NCBI RefSeq assembly: GCF_001427875.1
Contig: NZ_LMHK01000001.1
Location: 312,871 to 376,870 of the forward strand
Source of the DNA: Devosia sp. Root685
GTDB taxonomy: Bacteria > Pseudomonadota > Alphaproteobacteria > Rhizobiales > Devosiaceae
Length of the DNA: 64,000 nucleotides
Direction: 5' to 3'
The notes beneath the pieces were generated by a model. The model did not search any database, was not told the DNA's origin, and was given only the letters and a program-made list of their open reading frames with translations. Positions 25,861 through 33,335 of this stretch are shown piece by piece; positions within the stretch are counted from its first letter, which is position 1; every line of letters begins with the position of its first letter. The translations under genes were made by a program, and so were the position numbers.

Positions 25861-25943
25861 GTAGCCGGTAGCGATACTGGCGCCCCTTCTGGAGAGCTCG
25901 CCCTGACTTTGGATTAGGCGGAGCGCCGCGGCGATTCTTGCCC

Positions 25944-26414
25944 CTAGAGCGCGCGGTTGACCGCGATGCCACGGGCTGAAGCCGCGCGCGGCATCTTCAC
26001 TTCGCCGCTACGATCGTAGGTGCGGGTGTGATCCTTTGCACCGACCGTATCGGCAACGTCGCCGATCAGGTCTTCGGCAAGGTTCTTCGCCGTGGCGATG
26101 ACGCGCAGGTTCTCGGCCATCTGGGTGGCGAGGGCGTCATGGTTCTGGTGCAGGCGGTCGAGCGAAACCGGCGCCTCGGCAACGAGGCGTTCGGTCTGGC
26201 GCTGCACCGAGCGGGCGAAGACCACATAATCCTGCGCGAGCTGGGTTTTCTGAGCGGTCAGGCCTGCGGCATCGCGAAAACGGCCGGCGCGGAGCAGGGT
26301 CGTTTCCTCGTTCATCATGGTGACGAGTGCCTGAAGCGCGGCCTCCGCCTGGGCACACAGATCTTCGGCCGGCAGGCTGTCGAGAAACGCAATACGATCG
26401 GCTGCTGCGGACAT
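25944..26414 (-). CDS. FlgN/FlbY-like flagellar protein
   Basis: This 156-residue, largely helical protein looks like the FlgN family, the export chaperones that escort FlgK and FlgL. The central helices read QAEAALQALVTMMNEETTLLRAGRFRDAAGLTAQKTQLAQDYVVFARSVQRQTERL, with the FlgN-like run EETTLLRxGRF and alternating hydrophobics. Its ATG overlaps the flgJ stop (TAATG), so it is the third gene of flgI-flgJ-flgN-like, the position occupied by flbY in Caulobacter-like operons. The basic C-terminal tail (KMPRAASARGIAVNRAL) is unrelated. The family call is moderate. Confidence 0.7.
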   Translation of the reverse strand: MSAAADRIAFLDSLPAEDLCAQAEAALQALVTMMNEETTLLRAGRFRDAAGLTAQKTQLAQDYVVFARSVQRQTERLVAEAPVSLDRLHQNHDALATQMAENLRVIATAKNLAEDLIGDVADTVGAKDHTRTYDRSGEVKMPRAASARGIAVNRAL

Positions 26415-26734
26415 TAACGGTACACTCCTGATGGACGCATATTGTTCTGGTTGGCTTCTTGCAGGGTGATCATGTCACCCAGGATCTGGTCAGCGATGCC
26501 GAGGCCGCCATTCTGCGCCATGGTATTGGCGAGTTGTTCGGCCTGCATGGATCGCCAGGTGTCTTCACCAAAGCCGCCACCAAAACCGTTTTCCGATTTG
26601 GCTGTGGCGAACATTTCCTTGGTGAGAAGATTGAGGAACACGCCTTCGAGCTCCTCCGCCTGCTTCTTGAGCTTGTCGAGCTGGTGGGTGTTGAGATTGG
26701 TCTGGGTCTTTACGCCGTTGACATTGGTTTCCAT
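26414..26734 (-). CDS. flgJ: Rod-binding protein FlgJ (CheL type, no muramidase domain)
   Basis: This 106-residue protein corresponds to the N-terminal rod-binding domain of FlgJ, which caps the growing rod. Signatures are KKQAEELEGVFLNLLTKEMFATA and the AEQLANTMAQNGGLGIADQILGDM segment. The peptidoglycan hydrolase domain of enteric FlgJ is missing, as is usual in alphaproteobacteria, so a separate muramidase must open the wall. The ATG at 26734 shares bases with the flgI stop (TGATG). Confidence 0.92.
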   Translation of the reverse strand: METNVNGVKTQTNLNTHQLDKLKKQAEELEGVFLNLLTKEMFATAKSENGFGGGFGEDTWRSMQAEQLANTMAQNGGLGIADQILGDMITLQEANQNNMRPSGVYR

Positions 26735-27858
26735 CACAGCACCTCGATCTCGGCCTGGAGAGCCCCGGTCGCCTTGATGGCCTGGAGGATGGCGATGAGG
26801 TCGCGGGGCGAGATGCCGAGCGCGTTGAGCCCATCGACCAGTTCCTGCAGCGTCACGGATTCCTTGATCACCTGCAGCGCCGTGTCGGTCTGGGTTACGC
26901 TGAGGTCGGTATTGGGTTCGACCGCCGTCACGCCCTGGCTGAAGGGGGCCGGCTGCACCACCTCTGGATTCTCGGCGATGCTGACCGTCAGGTTCGACTG
27001 CGCTACCGCCACGCTCGACACGCGCACATCCTTGCCCATGACGATAATGCCGCTGTTTTCGTCGATGACGATCTTGGCGGACTGGTCCGTCTGGATGATC
27101 AGCTGTTCGATATCGGTGAGCAGATCGACGATATTGCCGTTGAAGTTGACCGGCAGGGTCAGGCGCACCGTGGCGGGATCTTCCGGCACGGCGGTCGGGG
27201 CGCCGATGAAATCATTGATAGCCATGGCGATGCGGCGTGCCGTCGTCAGGTCGGAATTGCGCAGCGTCAGGCGCAGCGAGTGCTGCGAACCGAGGTCGAA
27301 GTCGATTTCGCGTTCGATCAGCGCACCCGAGGAGATGCGGCCGGTGGTCGGTACGCCCGACACGATGCTCGCCGCGTCGCCTTCAGCCCTGAAGCCGTTG
27401 ATCGCGACCGGACCCTGAGCGATGGCATAGACCTCGCCATCGGCGCCGAGCAGCGGCGTCACGAGCAATGTGCCGCCTTGCAGGCTCTTGGCATTGCCGA
27501 GCGAAGCGATCGAAACGTCCATGCGCGATCCCTGCGCAGCGAAGGGCGGCAGGCTGGCCGTCACCATCACGGCCGCGACATTGGCGGTGCGCACATTCTC
27601 GCCCTGGGTATTCACCCCGAGCCGTTCAAGCATGGATTGCAGCGACTGCTTGGTGAACGGGGAATTGTTGAGGCTGTCGCCCGTACCGTTGAGACCGACG
27701 ACCAGGCCATAGCCGACCAGCTGATTCTCGCGGACGCCCTCGACATAGACGATGTCCTTGATACGGGCAGGAGCGGCGGCAGCCTGGGCTATGGGCGCTA
27801 GAGACAGTGCTGCGCCGAGCGCTGCAGCAAGGCCTATGCGGAAGAATTTGTTCGGCAT
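26734..27858 (-). CDS. flgI: Flagellar P-ring protein FlgI
   Basis: FlgI forms the periplasmic P-ring around the rod. The 374-residue precursor has a Sec signal peptide (KFFRIGLAAALGAALSLAPIAQAAA). The family blocks follow: ARIKDIVYVEGVRENQLVGYGLVVGLNGTGDSLN, FTKQSLQSMLERLG, and the C-terminal SVTLQELVDGLNALGISPRDLIAILQAIKATGALQAEIEVL. The ATG at 27858 begins the signal peptide; the open frame beyond it is not conserved. A sigma-54 promoter lies 58 bases upstream. It is translationally coupled to flgJ. Confidence 0.96.
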   Translation of the reverse strand: MPNKFFRIGLAAALGAALSLAPIAQAAAAPARIKDIVYVEGVRENQLVGYGLVVGLNGTGDSLNNSPFTKQSLQSMLERLGVNTQGENVRTANVAAVMVTASLPPFAAQGSRMDVSIASLGNAKSLQGGTLLVTPLLGADGEVYAIAQGPVAINGFRAEGDAASIVSGVPTTGRISSGALIEREIDFDLGSQHSLRLTLRNSDLTTARRIAMAINDFIGAPTAVPEDPATVRLTLPVNFNGNIVDLLTDIEQLIIQTDQSAKIVIDENSGIIVMGKDVRVSSVAVAQSNLTVSIAENPEVVQPAPFSQGVTAVEPNTDLSVTQTDTALQVIKESVTLQELVDGLNALGISPRDLIAILQAIKATGALQAEIEVL

Positions 27859-27915
27859 GTCTATCCCCGGTACGAAGCTGCACCATCCCCATGGCGCCGC
27901 GGTCGCTTTCGGTAA

Positions 27916-27931
27916 TGCGAGAAGCGTGCCA
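27916..27931 (-). promoter_or_regulatory. Sigma-54 promoter of flgI
   Basis: On the minus strand TGGCACGCTTCTCGCA matches the consensus closely: a perfect TGGCACG -24 element and GC exactly ten bases after GG. The start point would be near 27904, about 45 bases before the flgI ATG. Confidence 0.85.
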
Positions 27932-28017
27932 AATCGCGAAAATCTTCGTAAAGGCTTCAAATCAAAGGATAATGCGCCTGAGCAGGGAGGCTGGCTGGTC
28001 GATTAAATGTGCCGGTG

Positions 28018-28032
28018 TGCAAATCTTGCCGG
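28018..28032. promoter_or_regulatory. FlbD-like (ftr) palindrome, imperfect
   Basis: TGCA-AATCT-TGCCGG has one mismatch to GGCA-N5-TGCC. It lies roughly 120 bases upstream of the predicted flgI start point, a usual enhancer distance for sigma-54 activators. Confidence 0.45.
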
Positions 28033-28037
28033 GGTCA

Positions 28038-28052
28038 TTAAGTCGTCATTAA
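28038..28052 (+). promoter_or_regulatory. CtrA box upstream of fliX
   Basis: TTAA-GTCGTCA-TTAA, followed by CC, is an exact TTAA-N7-TTAA site for the cell-cycle regulator CtrA. It lies 53 bases before the fliX start, where it would cover the -35 region. In Caulobacter fliX is also a CtrA target. Confidence 0.75.
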
Positions 28053-28059
28053 CCATGTA

Positions 28060-28074
28060 GGGCAGATTTTGCCT
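28060..28074. promoter_or_regulatory. FlbD-like (ftr) palindrome between fliX and flgI
   Basis: GGGCAGATTTTGCCT contains the exact dyad GGCA-N5-TGCC. It begins seven bases after the fliX CtrA box, overlapping the likely transcription start of fliX. An almost identical 15-mer follows the flgB CtrA box at 46940-46954. Confidence 0.6.
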
Positions 28075-28104
28075 GCAACAGGAATCTCGGGGGCGAGTCA
28101 GTCA

Positions 28105-28524
28105 GTGCGTATAGAATCCGCCAATCGGATGAGCAGTGTAGCGTCGCGCGCTTCCGTCGGGAAATACGCGCCGGGCCAGTCCTTCACCATGGCCGACGTG
28201 TCCGCACCGGCGCGCGTGGCGCGGACTGCTCCTCTCGCGCAGGTCACCCCGCTCGATGCCATCCTTGCCATTCAGTCCGTTGGCGACGCCATGGGTGGCA
28301 AGCGCAAGGCGGTCAAGCGCGGCACGAACCTGCTCGACATTCTCGATGGTATCAAGGCCGATTTGCTGGTCGGTATCATCACACCAGAGCGCCTCGACGC
28401 ACTGGTCGAAGAACTTAGCGTCTATCGCGATCGCACCGACGAGGGCCTCGATGCCATCCTCGATGACATCGAATTGCGCGTCCGCGTCGAGCTTGCCAAG
28501 CAGGGTAGATATCCCGACTTTTGA
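28105..28524 (+). CDS. fliX: Flagellar assembly regulator FliX
   Basis: FliX couples completion of the early basal body to activity of the sigma-54 activator FlbD. The 139-residue protein carries the conserved C-terminal half (TPLDAILAIQSVGD, then RGTNLLDILDGIKADLLVGIITPERLDALVEELS, then LDAILDDIELRVRVELAKQ) after a loose basic N-terminus. I start it at GTG 28105, giving MRIESANRMSSV, similar to known FliX N-termini. A TTG at 28069 would fall within the palindrome at the likely start of transcription. It is divergent from flgI, with a CtrA box 53 bases upstream. Confidence 0.9.
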   Translation: MRIESANRMSSVASRASVGKYAPGQSFTMADVSAPARVARTAPLAQVTPLDAILAIQSVGDAMGGKRKAVKRGTNLLDILDGIKADLLVGIITPERLDALVEELSVYRDRTDEGLDAILDDIELRVRVELAKQGRYPDF

Positions 28525-28754
28525 GCCAGACCACGATCGGGAAAGTGGATGGCGGTTTTCCGAAAAGATCGCGCGCCCGTTCAAATTGTGGACAAAGAGG
28601 GGCCGAAGCTTCATCAAAATGTTGTCAGAATCGCGCTATGCACCTGAACCGACGTGGCTTTTCATAGTTAAGGTTCTTTAAGAACTTCACTTGCTCGGGC
28701 TTGACCTGCGGCATATACAGGCCGCCGTGGGGTGCATTGGAGTTGAGTCTGCTG

Positions 28755-29171
28755 ATGTCTTCGGTTGAAATGATTGAATACCGGCCGAGTGAAGACGAGC
28801 CGTTCATGAACCCGCGGCAGCGGGAGTATTTCCGAAACAAGCTTCTGGCCTGGAAGGATGAGATCCTGCGCGAAAGCCGCGGCACGCTCGAAAACCTCCA
28901 GGAAGAAAGCCAGAACCATCCTGATATGGCCGACCGGGCAAGCTCGGAAAGCGACAGGGCGCTGGAACTGCGGACGCGCGATCGTCAGCGCAAGTTGATC
29001 GGCAAGATCGATTCGGCGATGAAGCGGATCGAGGATGGCACTTACGGCTATTGCGAAGAAACCGGCGACCCCATCGGTCTTGCCCGGCTCGACGCCCGCC
29101 CAACCGCCACGCTGAGCCTTGAGGCGCAGGAACTGCACGAGCGGCGCGAGAAGGTCTACCGCGACGAATGA
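28755..29171 (+). CDS. dksA: RNA polymerase-binding factor DksA, zinc-less type
   Basis: DksA enters the secondary channel of RNA polymerase and, with ppGpp, adjusts transcription. The 138-residue protein has the coiled-coil with the DMADRASSESDRALELRTRDRQRKLI segment, the Asp residues of the tip being in DMADRAS. In the C-terminal globule three of the four zinc cysteines are replaced: CEET in place of CxxC and SLEA in place of CxxC. This is normal for alphaproteobacterial DksA and implies function without zinc. The ATG at 28755 gives the standard length. A dyad GTTCTT-T-AAGAAC at 28673-28685 lies upstream, and a strong terminator follows. Confidence 0.94.
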   Translation: MSSVEMIEYRPSEDEPFMNPRQREYFRNKLLAWKDEILRESRGTLENLQEESQNHPDMADRASSESDRALELRTRDRQRKLIGKIDSAMKRIEDGTYGYCEETGDPIGLARLDARPTATLSLEAQELHERREKVYRDE

Positions 29172-29175
29172 ATAG

Positions 29176-29202
29176 AAGCCCGCTGCGAAGCGGGCTTTTT
29201 TG
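29176..29202 (+). terminator. Terminator after dksA
   Basis: AAGCCCGC-N6-GCGGGCTT followed by TTTTG, beginning five bases past the stop codon. Confidence 0.92.
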
Positions 29203-29214
29203 TTGCCTTGTAGT

Positions 29215-29634
29215 TCAGCTTTCGAGGCGCGAACGATTGCGCTCGTGGATGGCCTCGGCTTCGGGTGACATCTGCTCGGCAAAATCTGCCATTTCGAAGA
29301 CGGGGCGGATTTCGATCTCGCTATCGGCCAGCATCGGGTTGGGGCAGCGCTTCACCCATTCGACGGCTTCGTCCATGTCGCGGACTTCCCAGATCCAGTA
29401 ACCCGCCACCAGTTCCTTGGTCTCGGCGAACGGGCCATCGACAACGGACCGGCCAACGCCGCTGAAAACGACGCGCTTGCCATATTTGCTCGATTTCAGC
29501 CCGTCACCGCCCAGCATGATCCCGGCATCGACCAGTTGCTCGTTGTAGCGGCCCATTTCCTCGAGCAACTGGGTCTCGGGCATGATCTCGGCTTCGCTAT
29601 CGACAGTGGCTTTCACAAAAACGACGACACGCAT
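29215..29634 (-). CDS. YciI-family protein (DGPF domain)
   Basis: This 139-residue soluble protein has the YCII/DGPF fold. It shows MRVVVFVKATVDSEA at the N-terminus, a GGDGLKSSKYGKRV loop and the signature VVDGPFAETKELVAGYWIWEV near residue 80. It ends with AEAIHERNRSRLES. Such proteins often accompany ECF sigma factors or act as small dimeric ligand-binding or enzyme domains; no partner is encoded beside it here. GGAGA precedes the ATG at 29634. Function is not known. Confidence 0.88.
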   Translation of the reverse strand: MRVVVFVKATVDSEAEIMPETQLLEEMGRYNEQLVDAGIMLGGDGLKSSKYGKRVVFSGVGRSVVDGPFAETKELVAGYWIWEVRDMDEAVEWVKRCPNPMLADSEIEIRPVFEMADFAEQMSPEAEAIHERNRSRLES

Positions 29635-29723
29635 TTGTCTCTCCTTGTTGGCAGCGCCTGATTGCCTGCTCGTCTTGGCGACGATCCTAGCCGGGCTGCT
29701 TCGACATTTCCGAGACGAAAACG

Positions 29724-29754
29724 CAAAAATGACAACGGGGCCTTTCGGCCCCGT
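29724..29754 (-). terminator. Terminator after the first curlin gene
   Basis: On the minus strand ACGGGGCC-GAAA-GGCCCCGT is an eight-pair stem with a stable GAAA loop, followed by TGTCATTTTTG. It lies 24 bases past the gene's stop. Confidence 0.82.
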
Positions 29755-29777
29755 CGGCATGAAATGGTGAGTTGAGT

Positions 29778-30185
29778 TCAGAAACCGAAAACGGTGGTGA
29801 TGCCGCTCTGGCCGTTGCCGTTCTGCTGGCACTGGGCATTGGTCGCTTCGCCGAACTGGAAGAGGCCGCAGGTATTGTTATTGCCGTTCTGACTGATCGT
29901 GCCGTTATGGCCATTGCCGTTCTGGACGATCAGGCCCGAATTGTTGGAGCCGTTCTGATTGAAGCCGGCCGCGTTGAAATTGCCGTTCTGGAAGGCATTG
30001 CCGCCATTGGCCGACATGCCCTGAACGACGGAAAACATGCGCAGGCCAAGACCGAGCGCCTGGGCCTGGTCGGGGTCGGAGGGCGCGAAGCCGATCGAAA
30101 TCTGGCCACCGGCCATGGCAGGCGAAATGCCGATGAGAAGAGCGGTGACGGCGGCGGCGATGGTCTTGGTGAAGGTGGTGGTCAT
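29778..30185 (-). CDS. Curlin-repeat protein (CsgA/CsgB-like), second subunit
   Basis: This 135-residue secreted protein has a Sec signal peptide (MTTTFTKTIAAAVTALLIGISPAMA) and a C-terminal half built of curlin repeats, the N-G-N/Q-N-G pattern: AGFNQNGSNNSGLIVQNGNGHNG, then TISQNGNNNTCGLFQFG, then CQQNGNGQSG. Such repeats stack into amyloid beta-helices. Two cysteines in the repeat region are unusual for curlins and might form a disulfide. The region before the repeats (IGFAPSDPDQAQALGLGLRMFSVVQGMS) is not repetitive and may be a nucleator-type N-domain. It lies downstream of csgH. Whether it is the major subunit or the nucleator is not certain. Confidence 0.85.
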   Translation of the reverse strand: MTTTFTKTIAAAVTALLIGISPAMAGGQISIGFAPSDPDQAQALGLGLRMFSVVQGMSANGGNAFQNGNFNAAGFNQNGSNNSGLIVQNGNGHNGTISQNGNNNTCGLFQFGEATNAQCQQNGNGQSGITTVFGF

Positions 30186-30314
30186 TTGTGTTTCTCCCAA
30201 AGTGTTTGGCGTTCCCGGTGCTGGTCTTCCAGCTCATGAAACGAGATTAGTCAGCGATGACTGAACCCATTCGGAGTGGCGCATTCAGACTTCGTTCACG
30301 GAAAATCCTGGGGC

Positions 30315-30343
30315 AAAAAAAGAGCCCCGGCCGGAGCCGGGGC
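30315..30343 (-). terminator. Terminator between csgH and the second curlin gene
   Basis: On the minus strand GCCCCGGC-N4-GCCGGGGC is followed by TCTTTTTTTG. It lies about 70 bases past the csgH stop, so the second curlin gene probably has its own promoter. Confidence 0.88.
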
Positions 30344-30410
30344 AGGTCTTGGGTCAAGGGAAGGTCATCCTGACCCGCATCGTCGCGGGGCGCGACGAAC
30401 TGGGATCTGC

Positions 30411-30788
30411 TCACGTCCGCGCTGCGGTCTGCGAACAGTCAAACGTCTTGCCATTGGCGGTCACAGTGAAATCCACGCTCACATTGGACCCGGCATTGAC
30501 CATGACCTGACCGAGCGAGATTTCGGCATTCGGCGCGGCGGAAAACTGCCCGCCCTGGCTGATATTGGTCGAACCGCCGCCGCCGGCACTTTTCAGCGCA
30601 AAGCGATATTCGCCCGAAAGGGCAGTGGGGCTTTTGAGCGTTCCCTCCAGCGCGAGCATTCCGCCTTGGGTTGTGCTGATGACACCGCAAGCAAAATCGC
30701 TGCCTGCTGCATTGGCATTGGCGGCAAAACCTACGGCGGTGATGGCCGCGGCGGCCGCAAGCGTCGCTTGAATGAATGGGTGAAGCAT
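30411..30788 (-). CDS. csgH: CsgH-like curli chaperone
   Basis: This 125-residue periplasmic protein has a signal peptide (ATLAAAAAITAVGFAANANA) and a small beta-sandwich domain. The segment LKSPTALSGEYRFALKSAGGGGSTNISQGGQFSA, with a Cys pair (FACGVIS...FDCSQ), matches the CsgC/CsgH fold. CsgH of Rhizobiales blocks premature curlin amyloid formation in the periplasm. It sits between two curlin genes, 55 bases downstream of the first, with a GC-rich hairpin (30811-30831) in the gap that may lower its expression relative to the curlin. Confidence 0.85.
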   Translation of the reverse strand: MLHPFIQATLAAAAAITAVGFAANANAAGSDFACGVISTTQGGMLALEGTLKSPTALSGEYRFALKSAGGGGSTNISQGGQFSAAPNAEISLGQVMVNAGSNVSVDFTVTANGKTFDCSQTAART

Positions 30789-30810
30789 GTCGTCCTCCTG
30801 ATCAATGGAA

Positions 30811-30831
30811 GGGGCCGGCGGCGCCGGCCCC
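30811..30831 (-). promoter_or_regulatory. Hairpin between curlin and csgH genes
   Basis: GGGGCCGGC-GGC-GCCGGCCCC forms a nine-pair stem in the 55-base gap, with few T residues after it. It resembles an attenuator or mRNA-stabilising hairpin rather than a full terminator. Confidence 0.5.
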
Positions 30832-30843
30832 GTTTCGCAGAGG

Positions 30844-31278
30844 TTACGGGCAGGCCTGCACGAAGGCGGTCACATTGCCCGAGCCATGCTGGGTGACATT
30901 GGCGTTGCAATTATTGCCGACCTGCACGCCGGCTGCGATATTGCCGTTGCCGTCCTGGGTCACGACTGCATTGTGATTGTTGCCGAACTGGCCGACGCCG
31001 CCCTGGTTGCCCCAGCCGTTCTGATAGACGTCGCCATAGTTGTTATTGCCCTGCTGGCCGATGGCGGAGACGTTGTTGCCGCCATGCTGCTGGCTCACGG
31101 CGCTGTTCCACCAGCCGGTCTGCTTGGTGCCAAAAGTGTTGTTCCAGCCCGACTGGCTGCCACCGACCGAATTACCGAAACCGGTCTGGTCGATATAGAT
31201 GCCGCCGGCCATGGCGGGGGCAGCGGAAGCCGCGATAACGGTGGCAGCGACGGCGGTGATGATGAACTTGCGGATCAT
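30844..31278 (-). CDS. Curlin-repeat protein (CsgA-like), first subunit
   Basis: This 144-residue secreted protein has a signal peptide (MIRKFIITAVAATVIAASAAPAMA) followed at once by repeats of about 20 residues with the curlin pattern. Examples are QTGFGNSVGGSQSGWNN, QQGNNNYGDVYQNGWGNQ, GQFGNNHNAVVTQDGNGN and NVTQHGSGNVTAFVQ. Gly, Asn and Gln dominate. At least six repeats are visible, so it is the better candidate for the major fibre subunit. AGGAGAC precedes the ATG. It is the first gene of the curli-type locus. No CsgG-like outer-membrane channel or CsgE/F accessory is encoded in this window. Confidence 0.9.
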   Translation of the reverse strand: MIRKFIITAVAATVIAASAAPAMAGGIYIDQTGFGNSVGGSQSGWNNTFGTKQTGWWNSAVSQQHGGNNVSAIGQQGNNNYGDVYQNGWGNQGGVGQFGNNHNAVVTQDGNGNIAAGVQVGNNCNANVTQHGSGNVTAFVQACP

Positions 31279-31472
31279 TTGAAGTCTCCTGTTGCTGCGG
31301 TCCCTCCGACCGCGTCGTTGATGGAGACTGTTCTAGGCGGGTGATCCGGAACGGCATCTGAAGCAGGGATTCAGAATTCGTTCATCGGCAGGAATTTGCG
31401 GAAATGATTCCGGGGCGGGGTGTAAGTGGTTGGAAATGTTTGATTTTGATTGAACAAGAAGCCCGTGGCTCC

Positions 31473-31592
31473 CACACCCCCTCCCAGCCTCCCCCATCAA
31501 GGGGGAGGTGCCGGGCCGGTGGCTTTGGCAAGATTCTGCCCCAAACTCGATATGACACCTCCCCCTTGATGGGGGAGGCCGGGAGGGGGTGA
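31473..31592. repeat. Inverted pair of palindromic repeats, 'CCTCCCCCATCAAGGGGGAGG' type
   Basis: Two copies of about 37 bases (31473-31510 and 31556-31592) face each other across about 45 bases and differ at only a couple of positions. Each contains a perfect small palindrome built on CCTCCCCC and GGGGGAGG. The architecture mirrors the pair at 60495-60629, though the sequences differ. The pair occupies the 336-base gap between the curlin and carboxypeptidase genes; nothing else is recognisable there. Confidence 0.8.
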
Positions 31593-31614
31593 CGGCAGGC
31601 TCGATGTCTGCGCT

Positions 31615-33114
31615 TCAAACCCGCCCATACCGGCGCTTCAAATGCGCCTTGAAGAAATCAGCATTGAGAGGTTCGCCGGTAGCCCGGGTGATCAGATCCG
31701 GCGTCGAATAGCGCGAGGCGGCTTGCCAAATATTGTCCGAGCGCCACTGGTTGATCGCCCCGAATTCACCCTGCCGCATCTGCGCCCGGGCATCGGGCAA
31801 AACCTTCTCCATCGCCGCCCACTGCTGCGCCGCGATCATGGCGCCCAGCGTATAGCTCGGGAAATAACCAAAGGCGCCGCCCGGCCAGTGCACGTCCTGC
31901 ATCGGCCCGTCCTTGGTGTCATTGATGGTCGAAATCCCAAGATATTCCGTCATCTTGGCGTCCCAGGCTTCCGGAATCTGGCTCGCTTCCAGCGTGCCGT
32001 TCACCAGGTCCTGTTCCAGTTCGTAGCGCAGGATCACATGCAGCGGGTAAGTGACCTCGTCGGCGTCGACGCGAATATAGCCGCGCTCGACATGGTTCAC
32101 TTCATTCAGAATGTCAGCGATTTCCCAGCCGGGAATCGCATCCTCGCCCAGATGCTGGCCGACCAGTGGCAGCAGGTATTCCCAGAATTCGGGGCTGCGC
32201 GAGAGCTGCATTTCGACGAACAGGCTCTGGCTTTCATGCAGGCCCATGCCGCGCGCCTTGCCCAGCGGCCAGTGCGACCAATCCTTGGGCAGGCCTTGCT
32301 CATAAAGCGCATGGCCCGTCTCGTGCAGCACGCCCATCAGCGAAGACAGGAACTCATCCGTCCGGTAGCGCGTGGTCATGCGCACGTCCGTCGGTACGCC
32401 GCCACAGAAGGGGTGATGCGACACCGCCAGCGAGCCATGGGTGAAATCAAAGCCAACTGCGCGCATGGCGGCGAGACCCAGTTCGCGCTGCTTTTCAATG
32501 GGGTAGGGGGCATTGAGCTGCTTGCGCGGGCGCTTGGCCAGTCGCTCCTCCTGCACCGCCAGCGCCTCGGGCACGAAGTCCTTCAGGAAGCTCTTCAAAT
32601 CCGCAAAGATCGGATCGATTCCGGTTACGCGATTTCCCGGATCATATTGATCCATAAGGGCATCATAGGGCGCGAGCTTGAGCACATCGGCGCGTAACTG
32701 CGCCTCTTCGCGCACCAGCGCCACGACGCCTTCGAGCGCGGGTAGAAACGTGTCCCAGTCCCCCTTGGCGCGCAGATCGCGCCAGAGTTGTTCCGAGCGC
32801 ATGGTCGCCGCCGTGCGACGCTCGACGAATTCGGTCGGCAGGCACGTCGCATTGATATAGCTGCGCTCGAACTCGGCCACGGCCAGCTTCTGGTCGGCAT
32901 CGAGATTTTCGCTCCGGGCCTTGGCAATCCACTCGCCGATTTCCGGCGCCGTTGCCTGCGCGTGATACATGCCGGCGAGATTCGCCATGGCCTCGGCGCG
33001 TTTGTCGCCGCCACCCACCGCCATATGGGTCGCCTCGTCGGCCCCGAGAATGGACAGCGCGTGCTCCAGCGCCTCCAGCTTGCGGCCGAGGGCGTCGAGT
33101 TTCTGGAAGGACAT
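31615..33114 (-). CDS. Metallocarboxypeptidase, M32 family
   Basis: This 499-residue cytosolic enzyme removes C-terminal amino acids. The zinc site is HETGH (residues 264-268, in GVLHETGHALYEQG), with the third ligand Glu in the downstream GLHESQSLFVEMQ motif. The M32-specific segments SHHPFCGGVPTDVRMTTRY and GYIRVDADEVTYPLHVILRYELE are present. The length is that of the whole family. The ATG at 33114 has AGGAG upstream; the frame extending to 33150 adds only unconserved residues. Neighbours give no pathway hint. Confidence 0.93.
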   Translation of the reverse strand: MSFQKLDALGRKLEALEHALSILGADEATHMAVGGGDKRAEAMANLAGMYHAQATAPEIGEWIAKARSENLDADQKLAVAEFERSYINATCLPTEFVERRTAATMRSEQLWRDLRAKGDWDTFLPALEGVVALVREEAQLRADVLKLAPYDALMDQYDPGNRVTGIDPIFADLKSFLKDFVPEALAVQEERLAKRPRKQLNAPYPIEKQRELGLAAMRAVGFDFTHGSLAVSHHPFCGGVPTDVRMTTRYRTDEFLSSLMGVLHETGHALYEQGLPKDWSHWPLGKARGMGLHESQSLFVEMQLSRSPEFWEYLLPLVGQHLGEDAIPGWEIADILNEVNHVERGYIRVDADEVTYPLHVILRYELEQDLVNGTLEASQIPEAWDAKMTEYLGISTINDTKDGPMQDVHWPGGAFGYFPSYTLGAMIAAQQWAAMEKVLPDARAQMRQGEFGAINQWRSDNIWQAASRYSTPDLITRATGEPLNADFFKAHLKRRYGRV

Positions 33115-33205
33115 GGATCGGTCTCCTAAAGGTCGGGAGATGTTTTCCATAGGAGGGGCAGGGGATCAAGGTTCCCTGTGCGCACCCGAGGCCTTGCTTC
33201 AGTAG

Positions 33206-33322
33206 ACCTCACCCTGAGGCGCGAAGCGCAGCGTAGCCTCGAAGGGCGAGGGCGTGCCCCGACGTCTCAACGCCCCGCCGTCGTGGTTCGAGGCCTTGCT
33301 CTCAAGGCACCTCACCACGAGG
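33206..33322. repeat. Paired intergenic repeat, 'CCTCATGGTGAGG' family (variant)
   Basis: A left unit (ACCTCACCCTGAGGCGCGAA..., GCCTCGAAGGGCGAGG) and an inverted right unit (TCGTGGTTCGAGGC..., CACCTCACCACGAGG) repeat the element seen at 12801-12919. It lies between the carboxypeptidase and the small glycine-zipper gene. Confidence 0.75.
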
Positions 33323-33335
33323 CTGCTGGAAGCAC

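Noticed and set aside
28673..28685. CtrA box upstream of dksA (TTAAGGTTCTTTAAG)
   Set aside because: The two TTAA halves are six bases apart, not seven; the sequence is better read as the dyad GTTCTT-T-AAGAAC.
28755..29171. DksA inactivated by loss of zinc-finger cysteines
   Set aside because: Three of four cysteines are missing, but this pattern is usual for alphaproteobacterial DksA, and the coiled-coil tip residues are intact.
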